Counted from the stretch's first letter, positions 8,680 through 17,785 are shown. The stretch: 64,000 nt of DNA from Saccharopolyspora hordei (GCF_013410345.1 NZ_JACCFJ010000001.1:4444501-4508500); one strand, 5' to 3'. Program-made: numbers and translations. Notes: a model not told the origin generated them from the letters alone.

Positions 8680-10188
8680 TCACATCAACTCATCGGTCAG
8701 CGGCAGCAGCACCGTCTTCAGCTCGGTGTAGGCCTCGAAGGACGAACGGCCGCCCTCCCGGCCCAGACCGGACTGCTTGTACCCGCCGAACGGCAGGTGC
8801 GGCTCCACCTGGAACCCGTTGATGCCGACCGTCCCGCAGCGCAGCCGCTTGGCCACCCGGAACGCCCGCTGCACGTCCTTGGTGAACACCCCGGCGCCGA
8901 GGCCGTACTCGGTGTCGTTGGCCAGCCGCACCGCCTCGTCCTCGTCGCCGAAGGGCACCACCGTCAGCACCGGGCCGAAGATCTCCTCCTGGGCGATGGT
9001 CATCGAGTTGTCCGCGTCGGCGAAGATGGTCGGCTGCACGAAGTTCCCGGCGCTGAGCTCGCCGTCGGACCTGCCACCGCCGGTGACCAGCCGGGCGCCC
9101 TCCTGCTGCCCCTTCTCGATGTAGCCGAGCACCCGGTCCAGCTGGCGCTGGTTGATCAGCGGGCAGGACATGACACCGGGGTCGAAGGGGTCGCCGTAGG
9201 TGACCGAGCCCGCGATCATCTCGGCCGCGCCGATGAACTCGTCGTAGGCGTCGCGGTGCACCAGCGCCCGGGTGGCCGCCACGCACGCCTGTCCGGACAG
9301 CCCGAGGGTGACCATGCCCATCGTGGTCATGCCGGCCAGCCCCACGTCGGCGTCGGGGAACACGATGGCCGGGCTCTTGCCGCCGAGCTCCAGCGACACC
9401 CGCTTCATGGTGCCCGCCGAGGCCTCCACGATCCGGCGGCCGACCGCGCGACTGCCGGTGAAGCTGATCTTGTCCACCAGCGGGTGGGTGATGAGCGCTT
9501 CACCGGTCGGGTCGCCGGGCCCGGTGACGACGTTGACCACGCCGTCCGGCACCCCGGCCTCCTGCAGCAGCTCCACCATCCGCAGCACGCTGAACGTGGC
9601 GTGCTCGGAGGGCTTGAGCACCACCGTGCAGCCGGCGGCCAGCGCGGGGGCGAGCTTCTGCGCGAAGAGCAGGAACGGCGCGTTCCACGGCAGGATCGCG
9701 GCCACCACGCCGACCGGTTCGCGCAGCGTCATCGCGAGGTGGTCACCACCCTGGTACGGCGGGAAGGTCTCGCCGCCGGCCTTGTCGATCCACCCGGCGT
9801 GGTGGTCGAAGACGTCCGCGGCCACCTCGACCGACCCGGCGTAGACGGTGGCGAACGACAGCGGGACGCTGTTGTCCAGCGCCTGCCGCGCCCGCAGGTC
9901 GTCGGCGTTCTCCCGGAGCAGGTCGGAGCACCGGCGCAGCAGCCGGGACCGCTCCCCCACCCGCATCCCGGGCCACGGCGACTCGTCGAACGCGCGCCGC
10001 GCGGCCCGCACCGCCTCGTCGACGTCCTCGGCGCCGGCGACGGCGACGTTGCCGATCACCTCGCCGGTCGCCGGGTGGTGGTGGGTCCAGGTGCGGCCCG
10101 CTCGGGCCTGCCGCCACTGGCCGTCGACCAGCAGCAATCCGTCCTTGAGCCCAGCAGCGTCGCGGTGCTGCTGCACGGTCAGCGCCAT
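8680..10188 (-). CDS. NAD(P)-dependent aldehyde dehydrogenase, probably for sterol side-chain aldehyde
   Basis: A 502-residue ALDH superfamily enzyme of normal length with Glu267 (LELGGKSP) and the nucleophile Cys302 (GQACVAA) at canonical positions, plus the IFGPV motif near the C-terminus. The start has a clear GGAGG site. It sits among alcohol dehydrogenase and SDR genes next to mce4 and fadE26. The likely role is oxidation of the C26 aldehyde to the carboxylic acid used by FadD19, but other steroid aldehydes or propanal are possible. Confidence 0.85.
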   Translation of the reverse strand: MALTVQQHRDAAGLKDGLLLVDGQWRQARAGRTWTHHHPATGEVIGNVAVAGAEDVDEAVRAARRAFDESPWPGMRVGERSRLLRRCSDLLRENADDLRARQALDNSVPLSFATVYAGSVEVAADVFDHHAGWIDKAGGETFPPYQGGDHLAMTLREPVGVVAAILPWNAPFLLFAQKLAPALAAGCTVVLKPSEHATFSVLRMVELLQEAGVPDGVVNVVTGPGDPTGEALITHPLVDKISFTGSRAVGRRIVEASAGTMKRVSLELGGKSPAIVFPDADVGLAGMTTMGMVTLGLSGQACVAATRALVHRDAYDEFIGAAEMIAGSVTYGDPFDPGVMSCPLINQRQLDRVLGYIEKGQQEGARLVTGGGRSDGELSAGNFVQPTIFADADNSMTIAQEEIFGPVLTVVPFGDEDEAVRLANDTEYGLGAGVFTKDVQRAFRVAKRLRCGTVGINGFQVEPHLPFGGYKQSGLGREGGRSSFEAYTELKTVLLPLTDELM

Positions 10189-10297
10189 CGCATCCTCCAG
10201 GGGAGTGCACAGCTCGTTGTGCGTACCAGGGCCGGACCGGTCCCGCCGCGGACTCGGTGCCGCGGCGGTGCGGTCGCTCGTCGTCTCGGTCCGCTCC

Positions 10298-11188
10298 TCA
10301 GGGGAGGGACATCAGTTCTGCGGCCGCGAAGACGCGCTCCGGGTCGCGGTCGGCGAAGTAGCTGCCGACGGTCTTGTCCAGCTCTTCTTGGGTCCACAGT
10401 GGTCCGCTGGTGTCGAACCGCTGCTCGACGGTGGGCGGGGACATCAGTGCGACCATCCCGCTGTGCACGACGAACACCTGGCCGCTGATCGCCTCCGCGG
10501 CGGGCGAGGCCAGGTAGACCACCAACGGAGCGACGTGGTCCGTCGACAGTGGATCGACGCCGTCCTCCGGCGGCGGGCCGAACACCTCCGCGGTCATCGC
10601 CGTCCGCGCGCGCGGGCAGATCGCGTTCGCGCGCACGCCCATGCGCGCCAGCGCACGCGCGGTGGAGACGGTGAGCGCGGCGATCCCGCCCTTGGCCGCC
10701 GCGTAGTTCGGCTGCGCCGCCGCGCCGAGCAGGAACGCCTCCGAGGCGGTGTTGATCACGCTGCCCCAGGTCGACCCGGTCTGCTTGTACTGGTCCCGCC
10801 AGTACGCGGCGGCGTTGCGGGACAGCAGGAAGTGGCCGCGGAGGTGGACCCGGACCACGTCGTCCCACTCCTGGTCGGACATCGTGAACAGCATCCGGTC
10901 CCGCAGCACCCCGGCGTTGTTGACCACCACGTGCAGCCCGCCGAACCGCTGCACCGCGGTGGACACCAGCTCCTCCGCGGTCTCGCCGGCCGAGACGTCC
11001 CCCCGCACCGCGACCGCCGCGCCGCCGTCCGCCTCGATCTCGGCCACCACGTCCGCAGCGCCCTCGCTGACGTCGTTGACCACCACCGCGGCGCCGGCGC
11101 GGGCCAGCGCGAGCGCTTCCGCGCGCCCCAGCCCCGCTCCGGCCCCGGTGACGACCGCGACCTTGCCCTCCAGGTTCCGCACCACCAC
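10298..11188 (-). CDS. SDR family dehydrogenase, Rv3502c (Hsd4A)-like
   Basis: A 296-residue SDR with TGAGAGLG (14-21), NNAG (90-93), Ser149, Tyr162 and Lys166. The extended form with RD-RM-F after NNAG resembles the dehydrogenase domain of 17-beta-HSD type 4/MFE-2. In M. tuberculosis the SDR between mce4/yrbE4A and fadE26 is Rv3502c, so synteny points to 3-hydroxyacyl-CoA or 17-beta-hydroxysteroid oxidation during side-chain breakdown. Several consecutive GTG codons make the exact start uncertain by one or two residues. Confidence 0.8.
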   Translation of the reverse strand: MVVRNLEGKVAVVTGAGAGLGRAEALALARAGAAVVVNDVSEGAADVVAEIEADGGAAVAVRGDVSAGETAEELVSTAVQRFGGLHVVVNNAGVLRDRMLFTMSDQEWDDVVRVHLRGHFLLSRNAAAYWRDQYKQTGSTWGSVINTASEAFLLGAAAQPNYAAAKGGIAALTVSTARALARMGVRANAICPRARTAMTAEVFGPPPEDGVDPLSTDHVAPLVVYLASPAAEAISGQVFVVHSGMVALMSPPTVEQRFDTSGPLWTQEELDKTVGSYFADRDPERVFAAAELMSLP

Positions 11189-11221
11189 TCCTCGCTGTCG
11201 CTCGTGCGTGCTCGCGCGCCG

Positions 11222-12310
11222 TCAGTCGAACTCGACGATCTGGCGGACGATCGCGCCGCCCGGCTCCTGCAGCGCGGCCAGCCCGTCGTTGATCTCGTCC
11301 AACCGGATGCGGCGGGAGATCATGCCCTCCAGGTCCAGCTGCCCGGCCCGCCAGAAGTCGAGCATCCGGGCGGTGTCGCGCCGCGGGTCGGACGAGCCGT
11401 AGAAGGACGGCAGGATCTTCTTCTCGTTGATGAACAGCTCTTGGGCGTTGAGCTCGACGGCCTGCTCCGGCCCGCCGGCGCCGACGACGACCACGCTGCC
11501 GCCGCGGCGGGCCGCGTCGTAGGCGGAGCGGATGGTGGCCGCCAGGCCGACCACCTCGATGGCGTAGTCGAAGCCCCGTCCACCGGTGACCTCGTTCTTC
11601 AGCTCCTCCAGGCCCTCCGGTGTGGTCGTGTGCGTGGCACCGAACCGCTTCGCCACCGCGTGCTTGTCGGTCACCGGGTCCACCGCGACGACCCGCGACG
11701 CCCCGGCCAACCGGGCGCCCTGGATCACCGAGATGCCCACGCCACCGCAGCCGATCACGACCACAGTGGACCCCGGTTCGACCTTCGCGGTGTTGAGCAC
11801 CGCGCCGACCCCGGTGAGCACCCCGCACCCGACCAGCGCGGCGATCTCGAACGGCACGTCCGGGTCGACCTTGATGGCTCCGACGCTGGGCACCACGACC
11901 TCCTCGGCGAAGGCCCCGCAGCCGCCGAAGCCGAACGCGGGCTCGCCGGCGACCTCGAAGCGCGGCGAGACGAAAGCGGCCACGGTGTGCACCTCGCACA
12001 GGTTCGGCTGCCCGCCCAGGCAGTACGCGCACCGCCCGCACTGCGGCACGAACGACAGCACCACGTGGTCGCCGGGCTGCAGGTCGGTGACCGAGCTGCC
12101 GACCTCCAGCACCTCACCGGCGCCCTCGTGCCCCATCACGCCCGGGGCCAGCGCGGGCAGCCCGCCCTTCATCGCGGACACGTCGCTGTGGCACACCCCG
12201 GCCGCCCGGATGCGCACGCGCACCTCGTCGGGACCAGGCTTGGTGGTGGCGACGTCCTCGCGCACGTCCAGCTCGCCATCACCGATCTGCTTGAGCACCG
12301 CCGCCTTCAC
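11222..12310 (-). CDS. Zinc-dependent alcohol dehydrogenase (MDR), candidate sterol C26 alcohol dehydrogenase
   Basis: A 362-residue medium-chain dehydrogenase. Catalytic zinc ligands Cys40 and His61-Glu62 and the structural zinc set Cys91, 94, 97, 105 are present, with a Rossmann VIGCGGVG motif. GTG at 12310 is preceded by GAGGTGA. Two KstR-type boxes (12358, 12434) lie upstream in the divergent spacer, so it is probably first in a sterol-induced operon leading into SDR, ALDH, SDR and perhaps mce4. The likely job is alcohol-to-aldehyde oxidation of the side chain; the substrate is inferred from context only. Confidence 0.82.
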   Translation of the reverse strand: MKAAVLKQIGDGELDVREDVATTKPGPDEVRVRIRAAGVCHSDVSAMKGGLPALAPGVMGHEGAGEVLEVGSSVTDLQPGDHVVLSFVPQCGRCAYCLGGQPNLCEVHTVAAFVSPRFEVAGEPAFGFGGCGAFAEEVVVPSVGAIKVDPDVPFEIAALVGCGVLTGVGAVLNTAKVEPGSTVVVIGCGGVGISVIQGARLAGASRVVAVDPVTDKHAVAKRFGATHTTTPEGLEELKNEVTGGRGFDYAIEVVGLAATIRSAYDAARRGGSVVVVGAGGPEQAVELNAQELFINEKKILPSFYGSSDPRRDTARMLDFWRAGQLDLEGMISRRIRLDEINDGLAALQEPGGAIVRQIVEFD

Positions 12311-12357
12311 CGGTTGGTCACCTCACCGAGAGTCAGGGACTGTAACTCGCAACACAC

Positions 12358-12371
12358 TAGAACGTGTTCTT
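12358..12371. promoter_or_regulatory. Predicted KstR operator
   Basis: TAGAACGTGTTCTT fits the KstR motif TNNAACNNGTTNNA in all but the last base. It lies 47 bases upstream of the alcohol dehydrogenase start. Confidence 0.75.
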
Positions 12372-12433
12372 TCACAGAGGCAAGAGCGATGTGAAAACCA
12401 CGTGTCAACGAACGATTTGCACGTCACGGCGCA

Positions 12434-12447
12434 TGGAACGTGTTCTC
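12434..12447. promoter_or_regulatory. Predicted KstR operator (middle site)
   Basis: TGGAACGTGTTCTC carries the AAC-NN-GTT core with T at the left end. It sits in the middle of the spacer, 123 bases from one gene and 219 from the other. Confidence 0.6.
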
Positions 12448-12634
12448 ATCGATTCAGATGCGCACCACCACTCGGCTGCTCAACGACCCGTTCGAGCCAG
12501 TGTCACTGCTCCATTCGGTGCGCATCCGCTCGCCCAGCCAAACCTAGAACCAGTTCCGACGCGGGTACGCGACCGCACGCAGCCTTCCCACGAGCGACTT
12601 CTCGACCAGGGCGGCTCGACCGGACTATGGTTGG

Positions 12635-12648
12635 TGAAACATGTTTCA
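12635..12648. promoter_or_regulatory. Predicted KstR operator for the chsE4 operon
   Basis: TGAAACATGTTTCA is a perfect 14-bp palindrome and a full match to TNNAACNNGTTNNA. It lies 18 nt upstream of the chsE4 ATG. Confidence 0.85.
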
Positions 12649-12666
12649 TGACCGCAGGAGGGGTGC

Positions 12667-13845
12667 ATGCGCATCGCCTACACACCCGAGCAGGAGCAGC
12701 TGCGCGAGGAGCTGCGGCGCTACTTCGACAAGCTCATGACGCCCGAGATCCGCGCGGAGCTGACCGCGCACGGCGACTACGGCGACGGCGAGGCGTACCG
12801 GCACGTGGTGCGGCAGATGGGCGAGGACGGCTGGCTCGCGCTCGGCTGGCCCACCGAGTACGGCGGGCAGGACCGCAGCACGCTCGACCAGCTGATCTTC
12901 ACCGACGAGGCCGCGATCGCCGGCGCCCCGGTGCCCTTCCTGACGCTCAACAGCATCGCGCCGACCATCATGCGCTTCGGCACCCCGGAGCAGAAGGCGC
13001 ACTACCTGCCGAAGATCGCCGCCGGGGAGATCCACTTCTCGATCGGCTACTCCGAGCCGGAGGCCGGCACCGACCTGGCCTCGCTGCGCACCACCGCCGA
13101 CCGCGACGGTGACGAGTACGTGGTCAACGGCCAGAAGATGTGGACCAGCCTCATCCAGTACGCCGACTACGTGTGGCTGGCCTGCCGGACCGACCGCACC
13201 GCGAAGAAGCACAAGGGCTTGAGCATCCTCATCGTGCCCACCGACTCCCCCGGCTTCTCCTGGACGCCGGTGCGCACCGTCGCCGGACCGACCACCAGCG
13301 CGACCTACTACCAGGACGTCCGCGTCCCGGCCTCCGCGCTGGTGGGCGCGGAGAACGAGGGCTGGCCGCTGATCACCAACCAGCTCAACCACGAGCGCGT
13401 GGCGCTCACCTCGGCCGCCCCGCTGCGCTCCGCGTTGAGCGAGGTGGTGCAGTGGGCTCGCACGACCCGGCTGACCGACGGGCGCCGGGTGATCGACCAG
13501 GAGTGGGTGCGGCACCACCTGGCCCGGGTGCACGCCGGAGCGGAGTTCCTCAAGCTGGTCAACTGGAAGATCGCCACCACGGTCGAGCAGCAACCCGCGC
13601 CCGCGACGGCGTCGGCCACGAAGGTGTTCGGCACCGAGTTCGCCACCGAGGCCTACCGCCTGCTCATGGAGGTCCTCGGCAGCGCGGCCCACGTCCGGCA
13701 GGGCTCCCCCGGCGCGGCGCTGCGCGGGCGGATCGAGCGCATGCACCGCTCCTCGCTGATCCTCACCTTCGGCGGTGGCACCAACGAGGTGCAGCGCGAC
13801 ATCGTGGCCACCGTCGGACTGGGCCTGCCCCCGGCCAAGCGCTGA
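12667..13845 (+). CDS. chsE4: Acyl-CoA dehydrogenase subunit ChsE4 (FadE26)
   Basis: A 392-residue ACAD with the GYSEPEAGTDLASL flavin-site loop and the C-terminal FGGGTNEVQRD segment. In M. tuberculosis FadE26 and FadE27 form the alpha2-beta2 ChsE4-ChsE5 enzyme, which oxidises steroid CoA thioesters early in side-chain degradation. Here the order chsE4-chsE5-fadD17 is the same as Rv3504-3506. AGGAGGGG precedes the ATG, and a perfect KstR palindrome stands just upstream. Confidence 0.92.
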   Translation: MRIAYTPEQEQLREELRRYFDKLMTPEIRAELTAHGDYGDGEAYRHVVRQMGEDGWLALGWPTEYGGQDRSTLDQLIFTDEAAIAGAPVPFLTLNSIAPTIMRFGTPEQKAHYLPKIAAGEIHFSIGYSEPEAGTDLASLRTTADRDGDEYVVNGQKMWTSLIQYADYVWLACRTDRTAKKHKGLSILIVPTDSPGFSWTPVRTVAGPTTSATYYQDVRVPASALVGAENEGWPLITNQLNHERVALTSAAPLRSALSEVVQWARTTRLTDGRRVIDQEWVRHHLARVHAGAEFLKLVNWKIATTVEQQPAPATASATKVFGTEFATEAYRLLMEVLGSAAHVRQGSPGAALRGRIERMHRSSLILTFGGGTNEVQRDIVATVGLGLPPAKR

Positions 13846-13854
13846 CGCCCCACT

Positions 13855-13873
13855 CCCCTGCCTGCGGCAGGGG
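13855..13873. repeat. Intercistronic hairpin between chsE4 and chsE5
   Basis: CCCCTGCC, a three-base loop and GGCAGGGG form a perfect 8-bp stem in the 49-nt gap, ending 10 bases before the chsE5 Shine-Dalgarno. It may set the relative level of the two subunits or protect mRNA. Confidence 0.45.
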
Positions 13874-13894
13874 CCGGACTTCGGAGGAGAACCC

Positions 13895-14989
13895 GTGGAC
13901 TTCACCCTGACCGAGGCGCAGGACGACCTGGCCGACCTCACCCGCAGGATCCTCGACGACCACGTGACCAACGAGCGGTTGCGCGAGGTGGAGCGCGGCG
14001 AGGACCGGTTCGACCGTGCACTGTGGACTCAGCTGAGCGCCGCCGAGGTGCTCTCCGCCGCGCTGCCCGAGTCCGTCGGCGGGGGCGGTTTCGGGCTGCT
14101 GGAGCAGTGCAGCGTGCTCATCGAGCTCGGCCGCGCCGTCGCGCCCGTCCCGTACCTGAGCTCGATCACCGCCGCCGCGTCGGCGATCGCGCGGTTCGGC
14201 ACCGACCAGCAGCGGCTCCGCTGGGCCGCGCCCGCCGCCCGGGGCGAGCTGGTGCTCACCGCCGCGCTGACCGAGGAGCACAACCCGGACCCGCGCGTCC
14301 CGGCCAGCCGCGCCGAGCAGCACGACGGGGAATGGCGACTCACCGGCAGCAAGACGGGCGTCCCGGCCGGCGCGGTGGCCGACCTCGTCCTGGTCCCCGC
14401 GTCCACACCGGACGGACCACGGGTGTTCCTGGTGGAGCGGGACCGGCTGTCCGTGCAGCGCCAGCGCGTCGTCGACGGCGACAGCGAGGCCTGGCTGGAC
14501 CTCGACGGCGTCCGGGTCGGCGAGGACCGGGTGCTCGGCGGGGCGGAGGTGCTCGACTGGCTGCTGACCCGCACCACCGTCGGGGTGTGCGCGCACCAGG
14601 TCGGCGTCCTCTCCCGCGCCCTGGAGCTGACCAGCGACCACGCCCGCGAGCGGGTGCAGTTCGGGCGGCCCATCGGCACCTTCCAGGCCGTGGCGCAGCG
14701 GCTCGCCGACGCCTTCATCGACGTGGAAGCGGCGCGGCTGACGCTGTGGCAGGCCGCGTGGCGGGTGGCCGAGGGGCTGCCCAGCGCGGAGGAGGTGGCC
14801 ACCGCGAAGTTCTGGGCCGCCGACGCCGGGCACCGGGTCGCGCACACCGCGGTCCACGTGCACGGTGGGGTCGGCATCGACCTGGACCACCCGCTGCACC
14901 GCTACTTCGTCGCGGCCAAGCGCAACGAGTTCACCCTCGGTGGCGCGGAGGCGCAGCTCGGCCGGCTCGGCGACGCCTTGGCGGGTTGA
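13895..14989 (+). CDS. chsE5: Acyl-CoA dehydrogenase subunit ChsE5 (FadE27)
   Basis: A 364-residue ACAD-fold subunit. GTG at 13895 is preceded by GGAGGA. It is shorter and more divergent than ChsE4 in the central domain, as expected for the partner subunit of the heterotetramer, and retains the RVQFGRPIGTFQAV and HGGVG motifs of the C-terminal helical domain. It is separated from fadD17 by one base. The partner and substrate (sterol side-chain acyl-CoA) are inferred from family and synteny. Confidence 0.9.
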   Translation: MDFTLTEAQDDLADLTRRILDDHVTNERLREVERGEDRFDRALWTQLSAAEVLSAALPESVGGGGFGLLEQCSVLIELGRAVAPVPYLSSITAAASAIARFGTDQQRLRWAAPAARGELVLTAALTEEHNPDPRVPASRAEQHDGEWRLTGSKTGVPAGAVADLVLVPASTPDGPRVFLVERDRLSVQRQRVVDGDSEAWLDLDGVRVGEDRVLGGAEVLDWLLTRTTVGVCAHQVGVLSRALELTSDHARERVQFGRPIGTFQAVAQRLADAFIDVEAARLTLWQAAWRVAEGLPSAEEVATAKFWAADAGHRVAHTAVHVHGGVGIDLDHPLHRYFVAAKRNEFTLGGAEAQLGRLGDALAG

Positions 14990-14990
14990 C

Positions 14991-16559
14991 ATGACGCCCA
15001 CCGTGACCGAGCTCCTGCTCGCGCGCGCCGACGACGGGCGGTGCGGGCTGCGCTTCGAGGACAGCTCGTGGACGTGGGCCGAGGTCGTGCGGCGCTGCGC
15101 GGAGCGCGCCTCGCTGCTGCGCTCGCTGCGCCGCCCGGGCCCGTTCCACGTCGGCGTGCTGCTCGGCAACGTCCCCGAGTTCACCTTCCTGCTCGGCGGG
15201 GCGGCGTTCTCCGGCGCGGTGCTGGTCGGCCTCAACCCGACGCGGCGGGGCGCGGCGCTGGCCCGCGACGTGCGGGTGACCGACTGCCAGCTGGTGCTCA
15301 CCGACGCCGCGCACGCGGACCTGCTCGCGGACCTGGACCTCGACGTGCCGGTGCTGGAGGTCGACTCCCCGGCGTGGTCGGACCTGCTCGCCGAGCACGC
15401 CGGGGCCGAGCTCGCGCCGGTGGCGGCCGGACCCGACGACCTGCTGGTGCTGGTGTTCACCTCCGGCACCGGCGGTGACCCGAAGGCGGTCCGCTGCACG
15501 CACGCCAAGATCGCCTTCCCCGGCCGGATGCTGGCCGAGCGCTTCGGGCTCACCGGCGAGGACGTCACGTACGTGGCGATGCCGCTGTTCCACTCCAACG
15601 CGCTCATGGCGGGGTGGGCGGTCGGGCTGGCCGCGGGGGCGACCATCGCGCTGCGCCGGCGCTTCTCCGCCTCCGGCTTCCTGCCCGACGTGCGGCGCTT
15701 CGGCGCGACCTACGCCAACTACGTGGGCAAGCCGCTGGCGCACGTGCTGGCCACCCCACCGCGGCCGGACGACGCCGACAACCCGCTGCGCGTGGTGTAC
15801 GGCAACGAGGCCAACGAGCGGGACCTGCGGCGCTTCGCCGAGCGGTTCGGCTGCCTGGTGGTCGACGGGTTCGGCTCCACCGAGGGCGGGATCGCCATCT
15901 CCCGCACCCCGGACACACCGCCGGGTGCGCTCGGCCGGCTGCCCGAGGGGGTCGCCGTGCTCGACCCCGAGACCGGGAAGCCGTGCGCCACCGCGGAGTT
16001 CTCCCCCGACGGGACGCTGCTCAACCCCGACGAGGCCATCGGCGAGCTGGTCAACACGGCCGGTGCCGGCTGGTTCGCCGGGTACTACAACGCCCCGGAA
16101 GCCGACGCGGAGCGGATGCGCGACGGCATGTACTGGAGCGGTGACCTGGCCTACCTCGACGCCGACGGCTTCTGCCACTTCGCCGGCCGCACCGCCGACT
16201 GGCTGCGGGTGGACGGCGAGAACCTGGCGACCGCGCCGATCGAGCGGGTCCTGCAGCGGCACCCGGAGGTCCGCGAAGCCGCCGTCTACGGCGTCCCGGA
16301 CCCCGTGGTGGGCGACCAGGTGATGGCGGCGTTGGTCACGACGGGCGCCTTCACCGTCGAGGAGTTCGCGGGCTTCCTGTCCGCCCAGGCGGACCTGGGC
16401 CCGAAGCAGTGGCCACGCTACCTCCGCCTCGCGAGCGACCTGCCCCGGACGGCGACGCACAAGGTCCTCAAGCGCCAGCTGCAGTCCGAAGCCCTCGGCA
16501 CCGAGGACCCGGTCTACCGCCGCAGCGACCGCGGCACGTACGTCCGCCACCGGGCGTGA
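14991..16559 (+). CDS. fadD17: Steroid acyl-CoA synthetase FadD17
   Basis: A 522-residue adenylate-forming enzyme with the P-loop-like TSGTGGDPK (157-165), the later GSTEGG motif and the C-terminal SGDLAYLDADG segment. In M. tuberculosis FadD17 follows fadE27 and activates shortened sterol side-chain acids as CoA esters. The ATG lies one base after the chsE5 stop. Upstream in-frame codons belong to a chsE5 shadow. A stem-loop follows at 16570. Confidence 0.9.
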   Translation: MTPTVTELLLARADDGRCGLRFEDSSWTWAEVVRRCAERASLLRSLRRPGPFHVGVLLGNVPEFTFLLGGAAFSGAVLVGLNPTRRGAALARDVRVTDCQLVLTDAAHADLLADLDLDVPVLEVDSPAWSDLLAEHAGAELAPVAAGPDDLLVLVFTSGTGGDPKAVRCTHAKIAFPGRMLAERFGLTGEDVTYVAMPLFHSNALMAGWAVGLAAGATIALRRRFSASGFLPDVRRFGATYANYVGKPLAHVLATPPRPDDADNPLRVVYGNEANERDLRRFAERFGCLVVDGFGSTEGGIAISRTPDTPPGALGRLPEGVAVLDPETGKPCATAEFSPDGTLLNPDEAIGELVNTAGAGWFAGYYNAPEADAERMRDGMYWSGDLAYLDADGFCHFAGRTADWLRVDGENLATAPIERVLQRHPEVREAAVYGVPDPVVGDQVMAALVTTGAFTVEEFAGFLSAQADLGPKQWPRYLRLASDLPRTATHKVLKRQLQSEALGTEDPVYRRSDRGTYVRHRA

Positions 16560-16569
16560 CCAGCGGTCC

Positions 16570-16602
16570 GCGGGCCCCCTGCCGGTGCGCCAGGGGGCCT
16601 GC
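16570..16602. terminator. Bidirectional terminator-like hairpin between fadD17 and the NPD gene
   Basis: Arms at 16570-16581 and 16591-16602 (GCGGGCCCCCTG against CAGGGGGCCTGC) pair with one mismatch and a 9-nt loop, in the 54-nt spacer of two converging genes. Confidence 0.6.
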
Positions 16603-16613
16603 GGGCCAGGTGG

Positions 16614-17717
16614 TCAGCGCAGGTCGGACAGCTTGACGATGGTCTCGTCCAGTTCGGCCAGCAGGTCGGCCATGACGTCGGCGACCGGCCGGACCTTGTT
16701 CATCCGGCCCACGACCTGCCCCACCGGCATCGACACCACGGTCGGGTCCGCGGAGCGTGTGATGCGCTGGTGCGCCTCGCTGACCAGGACGTTCTGCAGC
16801 GGCATCGGCAGCGGTTCCGGCGCGCCGGGCGCCGACCACGCGTCGGTCCACCGCGTCTTGAGCAGCCGGGCCGGTTTGCCGGTGTAGATCCGGGTGCGCA
16901 CGGTGTCGCTGGAGCCCGCCGCCAGCAGCGCCTGCTGCGTCGCCGCGTTGCCCGGGATCTGCTGGTACTCCGTGGTGGTCAGCCAGTACGAGCCCATCCA
17001 CGCACCGCTGGCGCCGAGCGCGAGCGCGGCCGCGACCTGCCGCCCGGAGCCGATGCCGCCGGCGGCCAGCACCGGGACCCGGTCACCGACCGCGTCGACG
17101 ATCTCCGGCACCAGCACCATGGTGGCGATCTCCCCGGTGTGCCCACCGGCCTCGTGGCCCTGCGCCACCACGATGTCGACCCCCTTGTCGACGTGCCGCA
17201 CCGCGTGCTCGGCCTTGCCGGCCAGGGCGGCCACCAGGAGACCGTGCCCGTGCGCCCGCTCGATGACGTCCACCGGCGGCGAGCCCAGCGCGTTGGCGAT
17301 CAGCCGCACCGGGTGCCGCAGCGCGACGTCCACGTGCGAGCGGGCGACCGAGTGCAGCCAGCCCAGCACCCCGTCCTGCTTCTGCTCCCCCTCGGGCAGC
17401 TCGGGCACGCCCAGCTCGTCGAGGGTGCGGCGGACGAACTCCCGGTGCTCTGGCGGGATGAGCTGTTCCAGGTCGACTGCGGCGCCCTCGGTGGGGACCT
17501 TCGCCGGCATGACCACGTCCACCCCGTAGGGCTTGCCGTCGGTGTTGGCGTCCATCCAGTCCAGCACCCCGTCGAGCTCGTCGGGGTCGTTGAACCGCAC
17601 GCAGCCCAGCACACCGAGCCCGCCGGCCCGGCTGATCGCCGCCGCGACGTGCTCGGACGGGGTGAACCCGACGATCGGGTGCTCGATGCCCAGGGTGTCG
17701 CACAGTGTCTTTCGCAT
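16614..17717 (-). CDS. NPD/nitronate monooxygenase-family FMN oxidoreductase (IpdC paralogue)
   Basis: A 367-residue TIM-barrel flavoprotein. Family signs are the [11 protein letters not shown]-terminal loop and the FMN-binding [14 protein letters not shown] stretch. IpdC at 58916 in this window has the same motifs, so these are paralogues. It lies 68 nt downstream of fadD19 on the same strand and probably shares its KstR-controlled promoter. That suggests a flavin-dependent step on a steroid acyl-CoA, rather than nitronate detoxification. No specific reaction can be assigned. Confidence 0.78.
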   Translation of the reverse strand: MRKTLCDTLGIEHPIVGFTPSEHVAAAISRAGGLGVLGCVRFNDPDELDGVLDWMDANTDGKPYGVDVVMPAKVPTEGAAVDLEQLIPPEHREFVRRTLDELGVPELPEGEQKQDGVLGWLHSVARSHVDVALRHPVRLIANALGSPPVDVIERAHGHGLLVAALAGKAEHAVRHVDKGVDIVVAQGHEAGGHTGEIATMVLVPEIVDAVGDRVPVLAAGGIGSGRQVAAALALGASGAWMGSYWLTTTEYQQIPGNAATQQALLAAGSSDTVRTRIYTGKPARLLKTRWTDAWSAPGAPEPLPMPLQNVLVSEAHQRITRSADPTVVSMPVGQVVGRMNKVRPVADVMADLLAELDETIVKLSDLR

Positions 17718-17785
17718 GGCTCCTCATCGGTCCTCTCGGGAGTGCGGCCGCGAGATGCGTGGCCGGTCCTGCCGCGCGCGGCCCG

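Larger units (their letters stand above)
12311..12666. promoter_or_regulatory. 356-nt divergent promoter region, ADH operon / chsE4 operon
   Basis: This spacer has no convincing gene. It holds three KstR-type palindromes, two near the alcohol dehydrogenase start and one 18 nt before chsE4. Small open frames here have no ribosome site or family resemblance. Confidence 0.75.

Noticed and set aside
10203..10223. GCACA...TGTGC inverted repeat before the ALDH gene
   Set aside because: Five-base arms with a six-base spacer are too weak to call an operator, and it does not fit the KstR motif.
12364..12651. Small plus-strand ORF in the ADH/chsE4 spacer
   Set aside because: It overlaps two KstR boxes, has no ribosome site and no recognisable domain.
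13763..15646. A 627-codon minus-strand frame opposite chsE5/fadD17
   Set aside because: Antisense shadow without any family motif; the plus-strand genes have clear motifs and ribosome sites.
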